This document shows positions 9,885 to 19,851 of a stretch of 64,000 bases of DNA, piece after piece. Origin of the DNA: Methyloprofundus sedimenti (GTDB lineage Bacteria; Pseudomonadota; Gammaproteobacteria; Methylococcales; Methylomonadaceae); NCBI RefSeq assembly GCF_002072955.1, contig NZ_LPUF01000001.1, forward strand, positions 2,688,896 to 2,752,895, given 5' to 3'. The stretch's first letter is position 1. The number at the start of each line of letters is the position of its first letter. The notes under the pieces are model-generated. The model was given only the letters and a program-made list of their open reading frames with translations. It was not told where the DNA came from and ran no database searches. The position numbers were made by a program, and so were the translations under genes.

Positions 9885-10847
9885 GGTAACCTTCTTTTCC
9901 CGGATATTTAAAGATTAACCGGATGAGTTTTTAAGTTAGTGAGCTTATTTAATAATTCTTGCCAATATTAAAACTAAGTCGGATTTCTTACTAATTACTT
10001 ACAGCATAGTTTGAATTACTTGAAATATCCAGTTTGTAAATCCTTTTCCAATACAACAATACACTAAAAAAGTTTGTGGACTCTTCCCGACGGTCTTGTA
10101 TGTGCATTTATGCTCAAATAGAGAACATACGGCAATTATCAGGAATATATTGGTTTGATTTTAAATTTGGAATACCCTGTATCCTGAATTTCTCAAGCGC
10201 GCTTTCTAATTACTCCAACACTCATATTGAGCTGTTGTCAGTTGGTTTTTAGCGTCATTTCAAATACCTGTTTTATTGCTTTAATAATTTGGCAAAGCGC
10301 TATATATAAGCCATATTGGTCTGGTCAACTAACTGACAACATTGCTCCAGTTGCTACTCCATCTCCTTAACCTCAGTATTGCACCGAAGCGCTTGTAATT
10401 GCACTTTCATCAGATACAGTATATTTATATTACAGTTTCGGTCTAATCAGAGAGTGAGCTTTTCTGACTAGTGTTCTGTATGCTTGTCCGGGGATTAAGC
10501 AGCGAAAATGGCAGCCATTCATGAGTTGGTTTACTTCGTTATCTGCCTTTCAAAATTTGGTTCGTCTCTTTTTTGATAGCATCACTATAATTTTTTATCA
10601 CACAGTGAATGACTGCTTTTTAATCAACTTCGGTGAACTCAATTTTGTTGATTACCTGTCCTTTAAATGCCAAGATTGCAGCAGGAGTGTTAAAATTGAT
10701 TTAGTGCTTTATGTATAAAGCTGTAGAAAAGCTTATATTTACATTTATCGGGCGTTTTTAGCATCCTTTTTTTATATACAGAACTATAAAAGAGCAACAT
10801 TTACAGGTGTAAATATATAATTACATCTCAACAAACATATTATTTAC
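9885..10847. other. 963-base gap without a credible gene
   Basis: AT-rich DNA between the fad operon start and the VOC gene. It should contain the fad operon promoter. On the minus strand around 10190-10420 a reading with several stops resembles a decayed coiled-coil-like coding sequence (for example LQALRCNTEVKEME followed by a stop). I could not assign it to a family. A 65-codon plus-strand ORF at 10521-10718 shows no recognisable features. Confidence 0.45.
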
Positions 10848-11225
10848 ATGGCAAAATTAAACTTTTTATTACATCACTCCAGTCTAATGATTTCTGATTT
10901 AGACGCTTCTACTAAATTTTATACTGAAATTATCGGCTTACAGCAGGTGGCGCGACCTGATTTGGGCTTTCCAGGTGCATGGTTTCAGCTAGGTGAAAAT
11001 CAACAATTGCACATTCTTTTATTAGATAATATTGATCCGACAACAGGAAGGCCTGAGCATGGTGGCCGTGATCGGCATGTCGCGTTAACAGTCGATAATT
11101 TTGATTTAGTACGTGATTCTCTGGAAAAAAATAATATTTTTTATACAATGAGCAAATCCGGGCGCAAAGCTTTATTTTTCCGTGATCCTGATGCCAATGC
11201 AATTGAAATTATTGGTCGTGATTAA
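10848..11225 (+). CDS. VOC (glyoxalase/dioxygenase fold) protein
   Basis: 125 residues, a single vicinal-oxygen-chelate module. It starts LHHSSLMISDLDASTKFYTEIIGL, then QLHILLLD, DRHVALTVDNFD and ends FFRDPDANAIEIIG. The histidines near the first strand and in DRHVAL, and the glutamate in AIEII, sit where VOC proteins bind metal. The family includes glyoxalase I, dioxygenases and resistance proteins, and nothing here identifies the substrate. It is monocistronic, and the GDT1-type gene follows 100 bases later. The start ATG lacks a strong Shine-Dalgarno sequence but the fold begins directly after it. Confidence 0.8.
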   Translation: MAKLNFLLHHSSLMISDLDASTKFYTEIIGLQQVARPDLGFPGAWFQLGENQQLHILLLDNIDPTTGRPEHGGRDRHVALTVDNFDLVRDSLEKNNIFYTMSKSGRKALFFRDPDANAIEIIGRD

Positions 11226-11325
11226 TATAGTGATTGATGACTGGTTCGAGTTCATTCGTATAAAAAAATGAATTTAGTACTTTCCACGCCCAACTAACTA
11301 TTTATTACTCGCAAGACGATATACT

Positions 11326-11988
11326 ATGGATTTTTTGTCCTTACATCTGCCCACATCTTTTTTTAACTGGTTTACGCCTGTTAGTACCAGCTATGCTCTA
11401 ATTATTGCAGCTGAAATGGGCGACAAAAGCCAATTGGTTTGCATGACCCTGGCAGCTAAACACCGTGCTATGCCAATTATTCTAGGGGCTGTCATAGCTT
11501 TTGCTTTACTTAATACCCTGGCAGTGATCTTTGGGGTAGCCATTGCTAGCTGGGTTCCTGCTTATATTGTTGCCGCACTTGTTTGCGTACTTTTTGCAAG
11601 CTATGGAATCCACGCATTATTTTTTAACGGTGTTGAAGAGGAAGAAGAACAGCTACAAGAAAAAAGTGGCCATAATATTTTCTTTACCACCTTCCTGTTA
11701 ATTAGTGTAGCTGAATTCGGTGACAAGACTCAGCTCGCTGTTGTTGCATTGAGCAGCACTGCCCTACCTGAGGCAATCTGGATTGGATCTACACTCGCAT
11801 TAGCGACCACATCAATTTTGGGTGTTATCGCTGGTCGTACTTTATTAAAAAAAATACCACTGACATCATTACATCGTTTGAGTGGCTTTATCTTTATTAT
11901 TTTAGCTGGTTTTGCGGCTTATCAAGCTTATTCCCATTTTTATGCAGCCTTTGATTCTATTCCCCAATTCTTAACCACTGTACTGTAA
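11326..11988 (+). CDS. TMEM165/GDT1 (UPF0016) family cation transporter
   Basis: 220 residues, made of two homologous membrane halves. Each carries the family signature E-x-G-D-K-[ST]: EMGDKSQLVCMTLA near residue 30 and EFGDKTQLAVVALS near residue 130. A charged EEEEEQ loop separates the halves. Family members move Mn2+ or Ca2+ across membranes; bacterial members such as MneA export manganese. Six hydrophobic segments are visible, so it is an inner-membrane protein. I looked for a yybP-ykoY manganese riboswitch in the 100-base leader and saw none. It has no obvious operon partner. Confidence 0.88.
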   Translation: MDFLSLHLPTSFFNWFTPVSTSYALIIAAEMGDKSQLVCMTLAAKHRAMPIILGAVIAFALLNTLAVIFGVAIASWVPAYIVAALVCVLFASYGIHALFFNGVEEEEEQLQEKSGHNIFFTTFLLISVAEFGDKTQLAVVALSSTALPEAIWIGSTLALATTSILGVIAGRTLLKKIPLTSLHRLSGFIFIILAGFAAYQAYSHFYAAFDSIPQFLTTVL

Positions 11989-12052
11989 GATTGTCACTTT
12001 TTCCAGGTGCACGCAAAAGAACCGTTTCCGCTTGCTTTTCCAAATGTAACTT

Positions 12053-12690
12053 TTACAGTTCTGTATTAGCCAAAGCGACAAACTCATGTTCCTTGGTGAA
12101 TGCCCAAAAGCCATCGCTACAAAGAATAAAAGTTTCTCCTATCTGTGGAGCGAAAGAAACATGAATATCAGGTTTGAATTTATTAGTGATGCAAATACTT
12201 CTGGTGAGTTGATTTTGTTTCGGGTGTGTGTCCATTTTATGCTCAGCCAGTACACCTTCATCAAATAATTGCTGCGGAATCGAATGGTCTTTGGTCCGCC
12301 ATATAATGTCATTTTGATTGATTCGGTAAGTACGTGAATCACCGCAATGAACATTAATACTTCTTTAATCAGTTAGAATTAAAATGGTACACGTAGTATA
12401 AGCATTTTGAGCATCAGGAATATCGTAAAATCCTTTTGCCATCTTATCAATGGCATTATTAAACCACTTTAGTACGGTTTTTTCAGGTGCCTGATTAATT
12501 AAATGAGCATATTCAGTAGTAAGCTGCATAAAACTCTGGCAAAACAACCGGGCAGCAATGCCTAGTGCCCGCCTAAGCCATCTGCCACCAAAAATAAAGC
12601 ATAATCTTTATCAATTTTATAGAGCATATAATCCTGATTTTCTGCTCTATCTCCAATTGATGTAAGTTGATGAAAACTTATATGATGCAT
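12053..12690 (-). pseudogene. Broken PP2C-type serine/threonine phosphatase gene
   Basis: Reading the minus strand from the ATG at 12690 gives GDRAENQDYM and then LFLVADGLGGH, both PP2C motifs, before a TAG at 12562-12564. The coding signal resumes in another frame (AARLFCQSFMQL) to an in-frame TAA at 12365-12367. It continues in that same frame with VHCGDSRTYRIN and GETFILCSDGFWAF to a stop at 12053. So there is one frameshift near 12550-12570 and one nonsense codon. The final DN-containing PP2C motif also seems to be missing. The ATG overlaps the pdxJ stop by one base (TAATG), so it was the last, translationally coupled gene of the lepA-pdxJ operon. PP2C enzymes are metal-dependent protein phosphatases. 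Sequencing error cannot be excluded, but two separate lesions argue for decay. Confidence 0.85.
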
Positions 12691-13427
12691 TAGAGTCTTG
12701 CATTTCTCATAGTACGTTTCATATCTCTAACTGCTATTTCTAAACCCGAAAAAACGGCTTGGGCAATAATGGCATGGCCGATATTTAATTCAACAATTTC
12801 AGGTATTTTGCAGATCTCTTCAACATTGTATAAAGTTAAACCATGGCCCGCATTAACTTGCAGCCCCGCACTGTGAGCATAACTTGCAGCTTTCTGGATC
12901 CGCTCTAGTTCAGTCTTGCGTTGTTGTTGATTAACTGCATCTGCGTAACGCCCGGTATGCAACTCTATCACTGGCGCACCAGCGCTAACAGCAGCATCTA
13001 TCTGCCGTACTTCAGGGTCAATAAAAAGCGACACTTCTATATCAGACTCTGCCAGATATGCACAAGCGTGTTTCATCTTATCCAGACTCGAAGCAACATC
13101 CAAGCCCCCTTCTGTGGTTAACTCCTCTCTTTTTTCGGGTACCAGACAACAGGCAAAAGGTTTTACCTGGCTGACAATTTTGAGCATTTCATCTGTCACT
13201 GCCATTTCAAAATTTAGCCGCGTGTGGATGATATCCTTTAACAAATACATATCTCGATCTTGCATATGACGACGGTCTTCGCGCAAATGAGCCGTAATAC
13301 TATCAGCTCCTGCCTGCTCAGCTATTAAGGCAGCCTGTATTGGCTCAGGGTAACTTGTGGCTCTTGCCTGTCTTAAGGTGGCTATATGGTCAATATTGAC
13401 CCCTAACAAGATTAATTGCTTTTGCAT
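12690..13427 (-). CDS. pdxJ: Pyridoxine 5'-phosphate synthase
   Basis: 245 residues, the usual PdxJ length. The TIM-barrel protein starts [16 protein letters not shown] and carries [20 protein letters not shown], the [10 protein letters not shown] strand, the ELHTGRYAD motif and VNAGHGL near the C-terminus. It condenses deoxyxylulose 5-phosphate with 3-amino-1-hydroxyacetone phosphate to make pyridoxine 5'-phosphate. Its start overlaps the end of recO (stop at 13412), and its stop overlaps the PP2C pseudogene start. The order era-recO-pdxJ is common in gammaproteobacteria. Confidence 0.97.
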   Translation of the reverse strand: MQKQLILLGVNIDHIATLRQARATSYPEPIQAALIAEQAGADSITAHLREDRRHMQDRDMYLLKDIIHTRLNFEMAVTDEMLKIVSQVKPFACCLVPEKREELTTEGGLDVASSLDKMKHACAYLAESDIEVSLFIDPEVRQIDAAVSAGAPVIELHTGRYADAVNQQQRKTELERIQKAASYAHSAGLQVNAGHGLTLYNVEEICKIPEIVELNIGHAIIAQAVFSGLEIAVRDMKRTMRNARL

Positions 13428-14125
13428 GATTTTTTTTGTATAAGTTTAGAAATTAAAATACGACTTTTCAGGGGCTTACCTTGCAAATAAAAGTCGATAA
13501 TCTGGCGCATTAGTTGCTTAGCTGCATTTAATTGCTGGGTATCGCTATACTTTCCATATCGCATTGCGATCAGTGTGGCACCATGAACCTGACCATTATC
13601 ATTAATGGTTGCCCCCTGCTCTATGTCGTATTGATAGGTGTGGACTGCTTGAATGGGTAACTGTGTCAGGTAATCAACATCTAATTGTAAGCCGTAACCT
13701 ATCGCTTGTAGTAACTGAATCTCAAAGGTACGTAAGGCCGCCTCAATCTCGCGAGTCGACTTTAATTGCTGTAAACAGGTCAAATAATTAAGGAATACAT
13801 CAGGATAAGGCTCGCCAACGGGTATAAAGCGCCTTAAGAGTTCATTGAGATAAAAACCACAGTATGTATTAAGACCAGGAAGAATCGTATCTGACTGGCC
13901 TGCTTCTACATGGCTTAACGTTTTAAGATTTCCCGAACCAATATAGCTAATATTTAGCGGGACAAAAGGTTGCAACAAACCCAGATATTTTGCCTTTTGG
14001 CGTCTGACGCCTTTGGCTATCAGCGAAACACGTCCGGATGTCTGAGTAAATACATCAATGATAAGACTGCTTTCCTGATAATTTTGATGGTGTAATAAAA
14101 ACCCCGCTTGCAGGCTTTGAGGCAT
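13412..14125 (-). CDS. recO: DNA repair protein RecO
   Basis: About 237 residues. I choose the ATG at 14125 because the conserved region begins [20 protein letters not shown]; the longer reading to 14167 runs into the end of era. The N-terminal OB fold is visible ([22 protein letters not shown]), followed by the helical part with [19 protein letters not shown] and the late [10 protein letters not shown]. RecO acts with RecF and RecR to load RecA on SSB-coated DNA. No zinc-finger cysteines are obvious, as in many gammaproteobacterial RecO proteins. It starts 4 bases after the era stop. Confidence 0.93.
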   Translation of the reverse strand: MPQSLQAGFLLHHQNYQESSLIIDVFTQTSGRVSLIAKGVRRQKAKYLGLLQPFVPLNISYIGSGNLKTLSHVEAGQSDTILPGLNTYCGFYLNELLRRFIPVGEPYPDVFLNYLTCLQQLKSTREIEAALRTFEIQLLQAIGYGLQLDVDYLTQLPIQAVHTYQYDIEQGATINDNGQVHGATLIAMRYGKYSDTQQLNAAKQLMRQIIDFYLQGKPLKSRILISKLIQKKSCKSN

Positions 14126-14129
14126 AAAA

Positions 14130-15011
14130 TTATTCTTTAAACCCCAGGCTTTGTATAGCACGTTCATTATCAGACCAACCCGATTTCACTTTGACCCACA
14201 ACTGCAAATAAACCTTAGAACCAATTAAATTTTCGATATCTTTTCTAGCCTCTATACCGATATTTTTTAGAAATTCCCCATGTTTACCTATCACTATATT
14301 TTTTTGAGTTTCGCGTTCTACCCAGATAAGTGCATAAATTTTAGTAATATGCGGCAGTTCTTCATATTTTTCAATTTCTACCGTCAAGGCATAAGGTAAT
14401 TCATCCCCCAGGCGGCGGGTTAATTTTTCTCTAATAATCTCAGCGACTAAAAAACGCTCAGGTCGATCGGTAATCTGATCTTCTGGATAAATAGTATTAC
14501 CTTCCGGTAACAGCTGCATAATTAGATTATCTAATAGATCCAGATTAGTCTGTTTTAAGGCGGATATCGGCACTATTTCTTGAAAAGGAAATTTCTTCTG
14601 TGCATCAGCAAAAAATGCAAAAATAGCTTCCTTGTTTTTTACTCTGTCGATTTTATTAACTGCCAGAATAACAGGGATATTTACACGTTCTAATTTTTTA
14701 AAAATAACATCATCATAATCCTGCCATGCCAGGCCATCAATAAGCCAGACTACCAGGTCTACTCCTAAAAGTGTCGTATCTGCTGTTCTATTAAGATAGC
14801 GATTAAAGGCTTTTTTGCTACTGTCATGCATACCCGGAGTATCCATATAGATAGCCTGGCCTTTATCACTGGTTTTAATTCCTAAAATCTGGTGCCGCGT
14901 GGTTTGTGGTTTACGTGACGTAATACTGATTTTTTGCCCTAATAAATGATTCATCAGGGTCGATTTTCCTACATTGGGCTGACCAATAAAGGCGACATAT
15001 CCGCAATTCAT
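14130..15011 (-). CDS. era: GTPase Era
   Basis: 293 residues. The GTPase domain has G1 G10-QPNVGKS17, the switch region TTRH, G3 D57-TPG60 and G4 NKID near residue 119. The C-terminal KH domain carries VIGKHGEFLKNIGIEARKDIE. Era binds the 3' end of 16S rRNA and is needed for 30S maturation and the cell cycle. The ATG overlaps the rnc stop (ATGA), the classical rnc-era coupling. Confidence 0.97.
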   Translation of the reverse strand: MNCGYVAFIGQPNVGKSTLMNHLLGQKISITSRKPQTTRHQILGIKTSDKGQAIYMDTPGMHDSSKKAFNRYLNRTADTTLLGVDLVVWLIDGLAWQDYDDVIFKKLERVNIPVILAVNKIDRVKNKEAIFAFFADAQKKFPFQEIVPISALKQTNLDLLDNLIMQLLPEGNTIYPEDQITDRPERFLVAEIIREKLTRRLGDELPYALTVEIEKYEELPHITKIYALIWVERETQKNIVIGKHGEFLKNIGIEARKDIENLIGSKVYLQLWVKVKSGWSDNERAIQSLGFKE

Positions 15012-15691
15012 TTTGAATCCCTGGCTATTTGTGCAAGCATAAGTTCTGCTGATTGTTGTTCGGCTTTTTTTCTTGAAATGCCGACACCGATAAATTTTTT
15101 ATCAAATAAAGTAATTGAGCATTCTACTTTAAAGGTTTGCTCATGTGGCAAACCCGTCTGGCTGATTAAAGAATACTCAGGAATATCTAATTGCCGAGCC
15201 TGCAAATACTCCTGTAACCGTGTTTTAGGATCTTTTTGCCAATTATCCAGATGCAAAGCCGCAATACGATCAGCAAATAAATCCAGAATCCAGGCTTTGC
15301 AGTTATCTATCCCTTGATCTTTTATTATCGCACCCATAATTGCCTCAACAGCATCGGATAAAATAGATGCGCGCCGATATCCGCCACTTTTTAACTCACC
15401 CGAACCCAAAATAAGATAATCACCAAAGTTATGCAGGCGTGCTAATTCGGCTAAAGACTCCTGATTCACCAGGCTGGCTCTAAGACGACTTAAAACACCT
15501 TCGGGAGCATCAGGGAATTTTTCAAACAGAGCTTCTGCAATAACAAAGCCTAAAATAGAATCACCTAAAAATTCCAGGCGCTCATTGTTTCTAGCGCCCA
15601 TACTACGGTGTGTAAGTGCTAAAACGAACCACTCAGGATGGTTAAAAGTCAGTCCTAGTTTTTTACTAAGACGTTCAGGCGCTTTGATCAT
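15008..15691 (-). CDS. rnc: Ribonuclease III
   Basis: 227 residues, standard length. The catalytic signature is E37-R-L-E40-F-L-G-D44-S, with the second acidic cluster in SDAVEAIMGAI. A C-terminal double-stranded RNA-binding domain covers about residues 155-225 (DPKTRLQEYLQ; GISRKKAEQQSAELML). It cuts double-stranded RNA in rRNA precursors and mRNAs. It overlaps the DUF4845 gene by 4 bases upstream and era by 4 bases downstream. Confidence 0.97.
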   Translation of the reverse strand: MIKAPERLSKKLGLTFNHPEWFVLALTHRSMGARNNERLEFLGDSILGFVIAEALFEKFPDAPEGVLSRLRASLVNQESLAELARLHNFGDYLILGSGELKSGGYRRASILSDAVEAIMGAIIKDQGIDNCKAWILDLFADRIAALHLDNWQKDPKTRLQEYLQARQLDIPEYSLISQTGLPHEQTFKVECSITLFDKKFIGVGISRKKAEQQSAELMLAQIARDSK

Positions 15692-16065
15692 TTAACCCCT
15701 ACTTCTATAGAATCATCAAAATCTACCCAGACACTTAAATTACCAAAAATCAGTTCTTTAACATGATAAACAATCTGGACTTTTAAGTACCCACCTCTGG
15801 AAGTAATTTTTACATTATTCTTTTTAACATCATAAACATAGTTCATATTAAATTGCTTGGATAGCGAGGTCCAGACTTCCTGCTTACTTTTTTTCTCTAT
15901 ATCGGTGCGATGTTTTAAGGTTTCCAATGCATGAACGACTTTACTGTGATTCATATATATAGGGCTTATTTTTAAGACCAATAAAGTAAGAAATGCAATA
16001 AGCCCTAAAATTAATATCAAAGAAATTAAAGTTATTCCCTGTTGTTTTTTATGCGTAGTATACAT
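15688..16065 (-). CDS. DUF4845 family membrane protein
   Basis: 125 residues. A short basic N-terminus (HKKQQG) precedes a hydrophobic helix (about residues 12-31) in the pattern ITLISLILILGLIAFLTLLV, reminiscent of type IV pilin-like N-termini. A small soluble domain follows. DUF4845 genes regularly sit between lepB and rnc in beta- and gammaproteobacteria, exactly as here. Function is unknown. A periplasm-facing single-pass protein is the likely topology. Confidence 0.85.
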   Translation of the reverse strand: MYTTHKKQQGITLISLILILGLIAFLTLLVLKISPIYMNHSKVVHALETLKHRTDIEKKSKQEVWTSLSKQFNMNYVYDVKKNNVKITSRGGYLKVQIVYHVKELIFGNLSVWVDFDDSIEVGVK

Positions 16066-16077
16066 ATGCCTGTCGTG

Positions 16078-16854
16078 TTATTTAATAACGGTACCAATAC
16101 GATTAAAACCAATACCGGTATTTTCCCAGTCCCAGTTCATCCAGATAAAAAATGCCTTACCAACCAGATTTTCTTCAGGTACAGTACCCCAGTAACGACT
16201 GTCATTACTGTTATCCCTGTTATCACCCATAACGAAATAATGTCCCTTCGGTACAATAAATGTCCCTTTAATATTAGGCGCATTATGATTGATTAAAATA
16301 TCATGTTCAACAGTCTGTAAATCTTCACTGACAAGTTCAGCTCCAGTCATCGTTTTCCCCTGTCCAACCCCTTGATAACGACCTAATGGAACTTGCTTCA
16401 TTGGAATGTCGTTAATGGTTAATTGTTTATTCATATAAGATATTCTGTCACCAGGCAAACCGATAACACGTTTAATATAATCAACGCTTGGATTTTTAGG
16501 ATAACGAAAAACCACGGCATCACCCCGTTCAGGTTCGTTAATTTCAATAATTTTTTTATTAATAACCGGTATACGAATACCATAAGTGAATTTATTCACT
16601 AAAATAAAATCACCTATCAATAGCGTTGGCATCATTGAGCCTGATGGAATTCTGAACGGTTCTGCTATAAATGAACGTAATATAAAAACAATTAACACTA
16701 CCGGAAAAAAAGAACGTGCGTATTCCACAATAAGTGGTTCATTTTCTTCAACATACTTAGTATTACTACGTTTAAGGTAATAGGCATAGCCACCCCAAAT
16801 AATTCCTGTTACTACAGTTGCTGAAAATAAAAAAAATGAGAAATCAAAATTCAT
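16078..16854 (-). CDS. lepB: Signal peptidase I
   Basis: 258 residues. It has two N-terminal membrane segments (about residues 5-25 and 48-64). The catalytic serine is S73 in PSGSMMPTLL, the general-base lysine is K128 in YIKRVIGLPGD, and the box E motif is MGDNRDNSNDSRYWG. The enzyme removes signal peptides from exported preproteins on the outer face of the inner membrane. It lies 15 bases downstream of lepA and 12 bases upstream of the DUF4845 gene. Confidence 0.97.
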   Translation of the reverse strand: MNFDFSFFLFSATVVTGIIWGGYAYYLKRSNTKYVEENEPLIVEYARSFFPVVLIVFILRSFIAEPFRIPSGSMMPTLLIGDFILVNKFTYGIRIPVINKKIIEINEPERGDAVVFRYPKNPSVDYIKRVIGLPGDRISYMNKQLTINDIPMKQVPLGRYQGVGQGKTMTGAELVSEDLQTVEHDILINHNAPNIKGTFIVPKGHYFVMGDNRDNSNDSRYWGTVPEENLVGKAFFIWMNWDWENTGIGFNRIGTVIK

Positions 16855-16869
16855 ATCTGTATCCTTACC

Positions 16870-18672
16870 TTAAGATTCTTTATTAACTTGTAAGACCGCC
16901 AAAAAGGCTTCTTGCGGAATTTCAATATTTCCTACCTGTTTCATGCGTTTCTTTCCAGCTTTCTGCTTCTCTAATAGTTTTTTCTTACGGCTAATATCAC
17001 CGCCATAACATTTTGCGGTTACATTCTTGCCCATTGACTTAACAGTAGAACGAGCAATAATTTTGCCACCAATAGCTGCTTGAATCGCAACTTCATACAT
17101 TTGCCGTGGAATTAACTCTTTCATTTTTTCCACTAATTCACGTCCGCGAGTCTGGCTTAAATCTCTGTGTACAATAATCGAAAGTGCGTCGACTCTATCG
17201 CCATTAATCAGCACATCTAATTTAACCAAAGCCGCTTCTTCAAAGCGTTTAAACTCATATTCGAAAGAAGCGTAGCCCCGGCTAACGGACTTAAGACGAT
17301 CAAAGAAATCCAGTACCACTTCACTTAATGGGAGCTCATAATGTAATGAAACCTGACTGCCCAGATATTGCATATTGACTTGTACACCACGTTTTGCGAT
17401 ACACAGAGTAATGACGCTACCCAAATATTCTTGAGGAACCAGAATATTCGCTTGAATAATCGGCTCTCGAATCATTTTTATAGAACCAATATCAGGTAAA
17501 TTGGCCGGATTATCAACATATAAAACGTCACCTTTATTGGTTTCGACCTCGTAAATAACGGTTGGTGCGGTGGTAATTAAATTGACATCATATTCGCGTT
17601 CCAGACGTTCCTGTATGATTTCCATATGCAACATGCCCAGAAAGCCACAGCGAAAACCGAAGCCTAAGGCTTGAGAGGATTCAGGTTCAAATTGCAATGC
17701 TGCATCATTTAAACGCAGCTTACTTAATGATTCACGTAAATCTTCATAATCATCTGAGCTAACCGGATAAAGCCCTGCAAAAACTCGTGGCTGAACTTTC
17801 TGGAACCCAGGCAATGCCTTGGCACACGGATTACCAGTCAGGGTAATCGTATCACCTACCGGCGCACCAAAAATATCTTTAATAGCACCGACAACAAAAC
17901 CTACCTGCCCTGTTTTTAACTCCAGTGTATCTAATCGTTTAGGGGTAAAAATGCCAATTCGTTCAGCAATAAAACTGTTCCCCGTGGACATAATAGTAAT
18001 TTTTTGCTTTTTACGTAAACTCCCATTAACAATTTTTACTAATGATACAACACCTAAGTAATTATCAAACCAGGAGTCAATAATAAGTGCTTGTAAGGGA
18101 CCTTCTACATCGCCTTCAGGTGGAGGAATAACATGAACAAGTTCCTCTAGAACCTCAGCAACACCCAAGCCTGTTTTAGCACTAATTCGCAAAGCTTGTT
18201 CTGCCGGAATACCAATGATGTCTTCAATTTCCTTAATGACTTTTTCAGGCTCCGCTGAGGGCAGATCAATTTTATTTAACACAGGCATGACTTCCAGGCC
18301 TAGTTCAATAGCTGTATAGCAGTTAGCAACACTTTGTGCTTCGACACCTTGTGCTGCATCGACAACCAGAATAGCTCCCTCACAAGCGGCCAATGAACGC
18401 GAGACTTCATAAGAAAAATCGACATGTCCCGGTGTATCAATAAAGTTCAACTGGTAAATTTCGCCGTTTTTTGCAGTAAAATTGAGAGTGACACTTTGCG
18501 CTTTAATAGTAATCCCTCGTTCTCTTTCTATATCCATGGAATCGAGAACTTGCGTATTCATTTCACGCGCTGATAAACCATCGCATAGTTGAATGAAACG
18601 GTCTGCTAACGTTGATTTCCCATGATCAATATGCGCAATAATTGAGAAATTTCGTATATGTTGTAAATCCAT
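16870..18672 (-). CDS. lepA: Elongation factor 4 (LepA)
   Basis: 600 residues, the standard length. The GTPase domain has AHIDHGKS at residues 13-20, the DTPGH motif and NKIDLP. The characteristic C-terminal domain includes [19 protein letters not shown]. LepA is a ribosome-associated translational GTPase implicated in back-translocation or 30S biogenesis. It is the first gene of the lepA-lepB-DUF4845-rnc-era-recO-pdxJ operon. The promoter should lie within 18673-18788. Confidence 0.98.
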   Translation of the reverse strand: MDLQHIRNFSIIAHIDHGKSTLADRFIQLCDGLSAREMNTQVLDSMDIERERGITIKAQSVTLNFTAKNGEIYQLNFIDTPGHVDFSYEVSRSLAACEGAILVVDAAQGVEAQSVANCYTAIELGLEVMPVLNKIDLPSAEPEKVIKEIEDIIGIPAEQALRISAKTGLGVAEVLEELVHVIPPPEGDVEGPLQALIIDSWFDNYLGVVSLVKIVNGSLRKKQKITIMSTGNSFIAERIGIFTPKRLDTLELKTGQVGFVVGAIKDIFGAPVGDTITLTGNPCAKALPGFQKVQPRVFAGLYPVSSDDYEDLRESLSKLRLNDAALQFEPESSQALGFGFRCGFLGMLHMEIIQERLEREYDVNLITTAPTVIYEVETNKGDVLYVDNPANLPDIGSIKMIREPIIQANILVPQEYLGSVITLCIAKRGVQVNMQYLGSQVSLHYELPLSEVVLDFFDRLKSVSRGYASFEYEFKRFEEAALVKLDVLINGDRVDALSIIVHRDLSQTRGRELVEKMKELIPRQMYEVAIQAAIGGKIIARSTVKSMGKNVTAKCYGGDISRKKKLLEKQKAGKKRMKQVGNIEIPQEAFLAVLQVNKES

Positions 18673-18788
18673 TGTGTATTAATAAAAGAATAATCAGCAA
18701 CTAGCTTAAATGGGGTTGGTCGCTATTTAAAAAAGGTATTTTATCAGAAGCAGGCATGACAAGTGCTAAGTATTAATTGATTTAACCA

Positions 18789-19145
18789 TTAAGCACTTAA
18801 AACAACATCAAATCTATTGATAGTTGCAGTAATCTCATGTCTTTTTATCAGCGTTATTGGGATTAACAACTCATCTTGACTTAGTCCACGTTCAGTTAAT
18901 GAATCTTGTTCAACATAGATATTTTCAATATCATAGATTTCTAAAGAACGATAAATCGCAGCAATATCTTTACAGGCGATCTGTTCGCTAAGTTGATCTT
19001 TCTGCAAATGGTAGACTGCGTCATCTAATAGCAACATACTCACTTGTTGATCAAAAGCTGCAGCAATTAACACCTGATCTAAAACTTCCTGTACTTTAGA
19101 TCCCCTATATGCGGCCGCTTGCATCACAAACAAAAATGATTTCAT
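18789..19145 (-). CDS. tusC: TusC/DsrF-like sulfur relay protein, without TusB or TusD
   Basis: 118 residues, matching TusC/DsrF length (119 in E. coli). The DsrEF fold pattern is visible: MKSFLFVMQAAAYRGSKVQEVLDQVLIAAAFDQQVSMLLLDDAVYHL and a later ITLIKRHEI strand. TusBCD passes sulfur from TusA to TusE for 2-thiouridine formation in tRNA; Dsr relatives serve sulfur oxidation. Neither a TusD nor a TusB partner is adjacent. It is coupled to rppH by a TAATG overlap at 19145. The assignment to TusC rather than another DsrE-family member rests on length and pattern. Confidence 0.7.
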   Translation of the reverse strand: MKSFLFVMQAAAYRGSKVQEVLDQVLIAAAFDQQVSMLLLDDAVYHLQKDQLSEQIACKDIAAIYRSLEIYDIENIYVEQDSLTERGLSQDELLIPITLIKRHEITATINRFDVVLSA

Positions 19146-19678
19146 TATTGATGTTCACTCATATTGTCATTTGATAAATAGCTTGTTGCATCCACATCTA
19201 CTGAATTCAGCATTAATAAAGCACCTAATTCCATCATTGCTTTGCGGTAAACTTTACGTTTGAAATATACGACTGATTTTAGTGGCTCCCAATATTCGAC
19301 CCATTGCCAATCATCAAATTCAGGCTTGTTATGCCGATCGAGGGTAACATTGGCTTCATCTCCGACTAATTGTAACAAATACCAGATCTGTTTTTGCCCG
19401 ACACACAATGGCAGCGAATTACGCCGAATATACTTTTCCGGTAACCTGTACCTCAACCAATATCGAGTGCGTCCAATAATTTTGACATGCTTTGCATCCA
19501 GGCCCGTTTCTTCACGCAGCTCACGGAACATTGCCTGCTCAGGATTTTCTCCTGCTTCCATTCCTCCTTGAGGAAATTGCCATGAATTGACACGCGACCG
19601 TTTTGCCCAAAAGACATGTCCTTGCGCATTACAAAGGATGATGCCGACATTAGATCGGTATCCTTTTGAATCAATCAT
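19145..19678 (-). CDS. rppH: RNA pyrophosphohydrolase (Nudix)
   Basis: 177 residues. It starts MIDSKGYRSNVGIILCN, a typical RppH N-terminus. A full Nudix box lies at about residues 38-60 (G-G-M-E-A-G-E-N-P-E, then R-E-L-R-E-E-T-G-L). The downstream WLRYRLPEKYIRR and GQKQIWYLLQL segments are also RppH-typical. The enzyme removes pyrophosphate from the 5' end of triphosphorylated mRNA and so primes RNase E decay. It is followed by the TusC-like gene on the same strand. Confidence 0.95.
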   Translation of the reverse strand: MIDSKGYRSNVGIILCNAQGHVFWAKRSRVNSWQFPQGGMEAGENPEQAMFRELREETGLDAKHVKIIGRTRYWLRYRLPEKYIRRNSLPLCVGQKQIWYLLQLVGDEANVTLDRHNKPEFDDWQWVEYWEPLKSVVYFKRKVYRKAMMELGALLMLNSVDVDATSYLSNDNMSEHQ

Positions 19679-19851
19679 TGTTAAAACCTATTTTTTACTG
19701 TTCGCAATAAGACCTGTAATGATAAAATCTATCACTGAACATATAGGAACTCTTGTTATTCAGTCCCTATGAATTACTCATGTGTCCATTGTTCCATAAA
19801 TACATGAGTGATGCTATCAGCTAATATGAATTAACGGAAAACAAATCTACC

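Noticed and set aside
10521-10718. 65-codon plus-strand ORF
   Set aside because: No ribosome-binding site, no recognisable motif, and phenylalanine/isoleucine-rich composition expected of AT-rich non-coding DNA.
11243-11253. GGTTCGAGTTC, resembling a tRNA T-arm
   Set aside because: No acceptor, D or anticodon stems can be built around it; no tRNA gene is visible anywhere in the window.
11226-11325. Possible yybP-ykoY manganese riboswitch ahead of the GDT1-type gene
   Set aside because: The leader is only 100 bases and lacks the conserved loops and helices.
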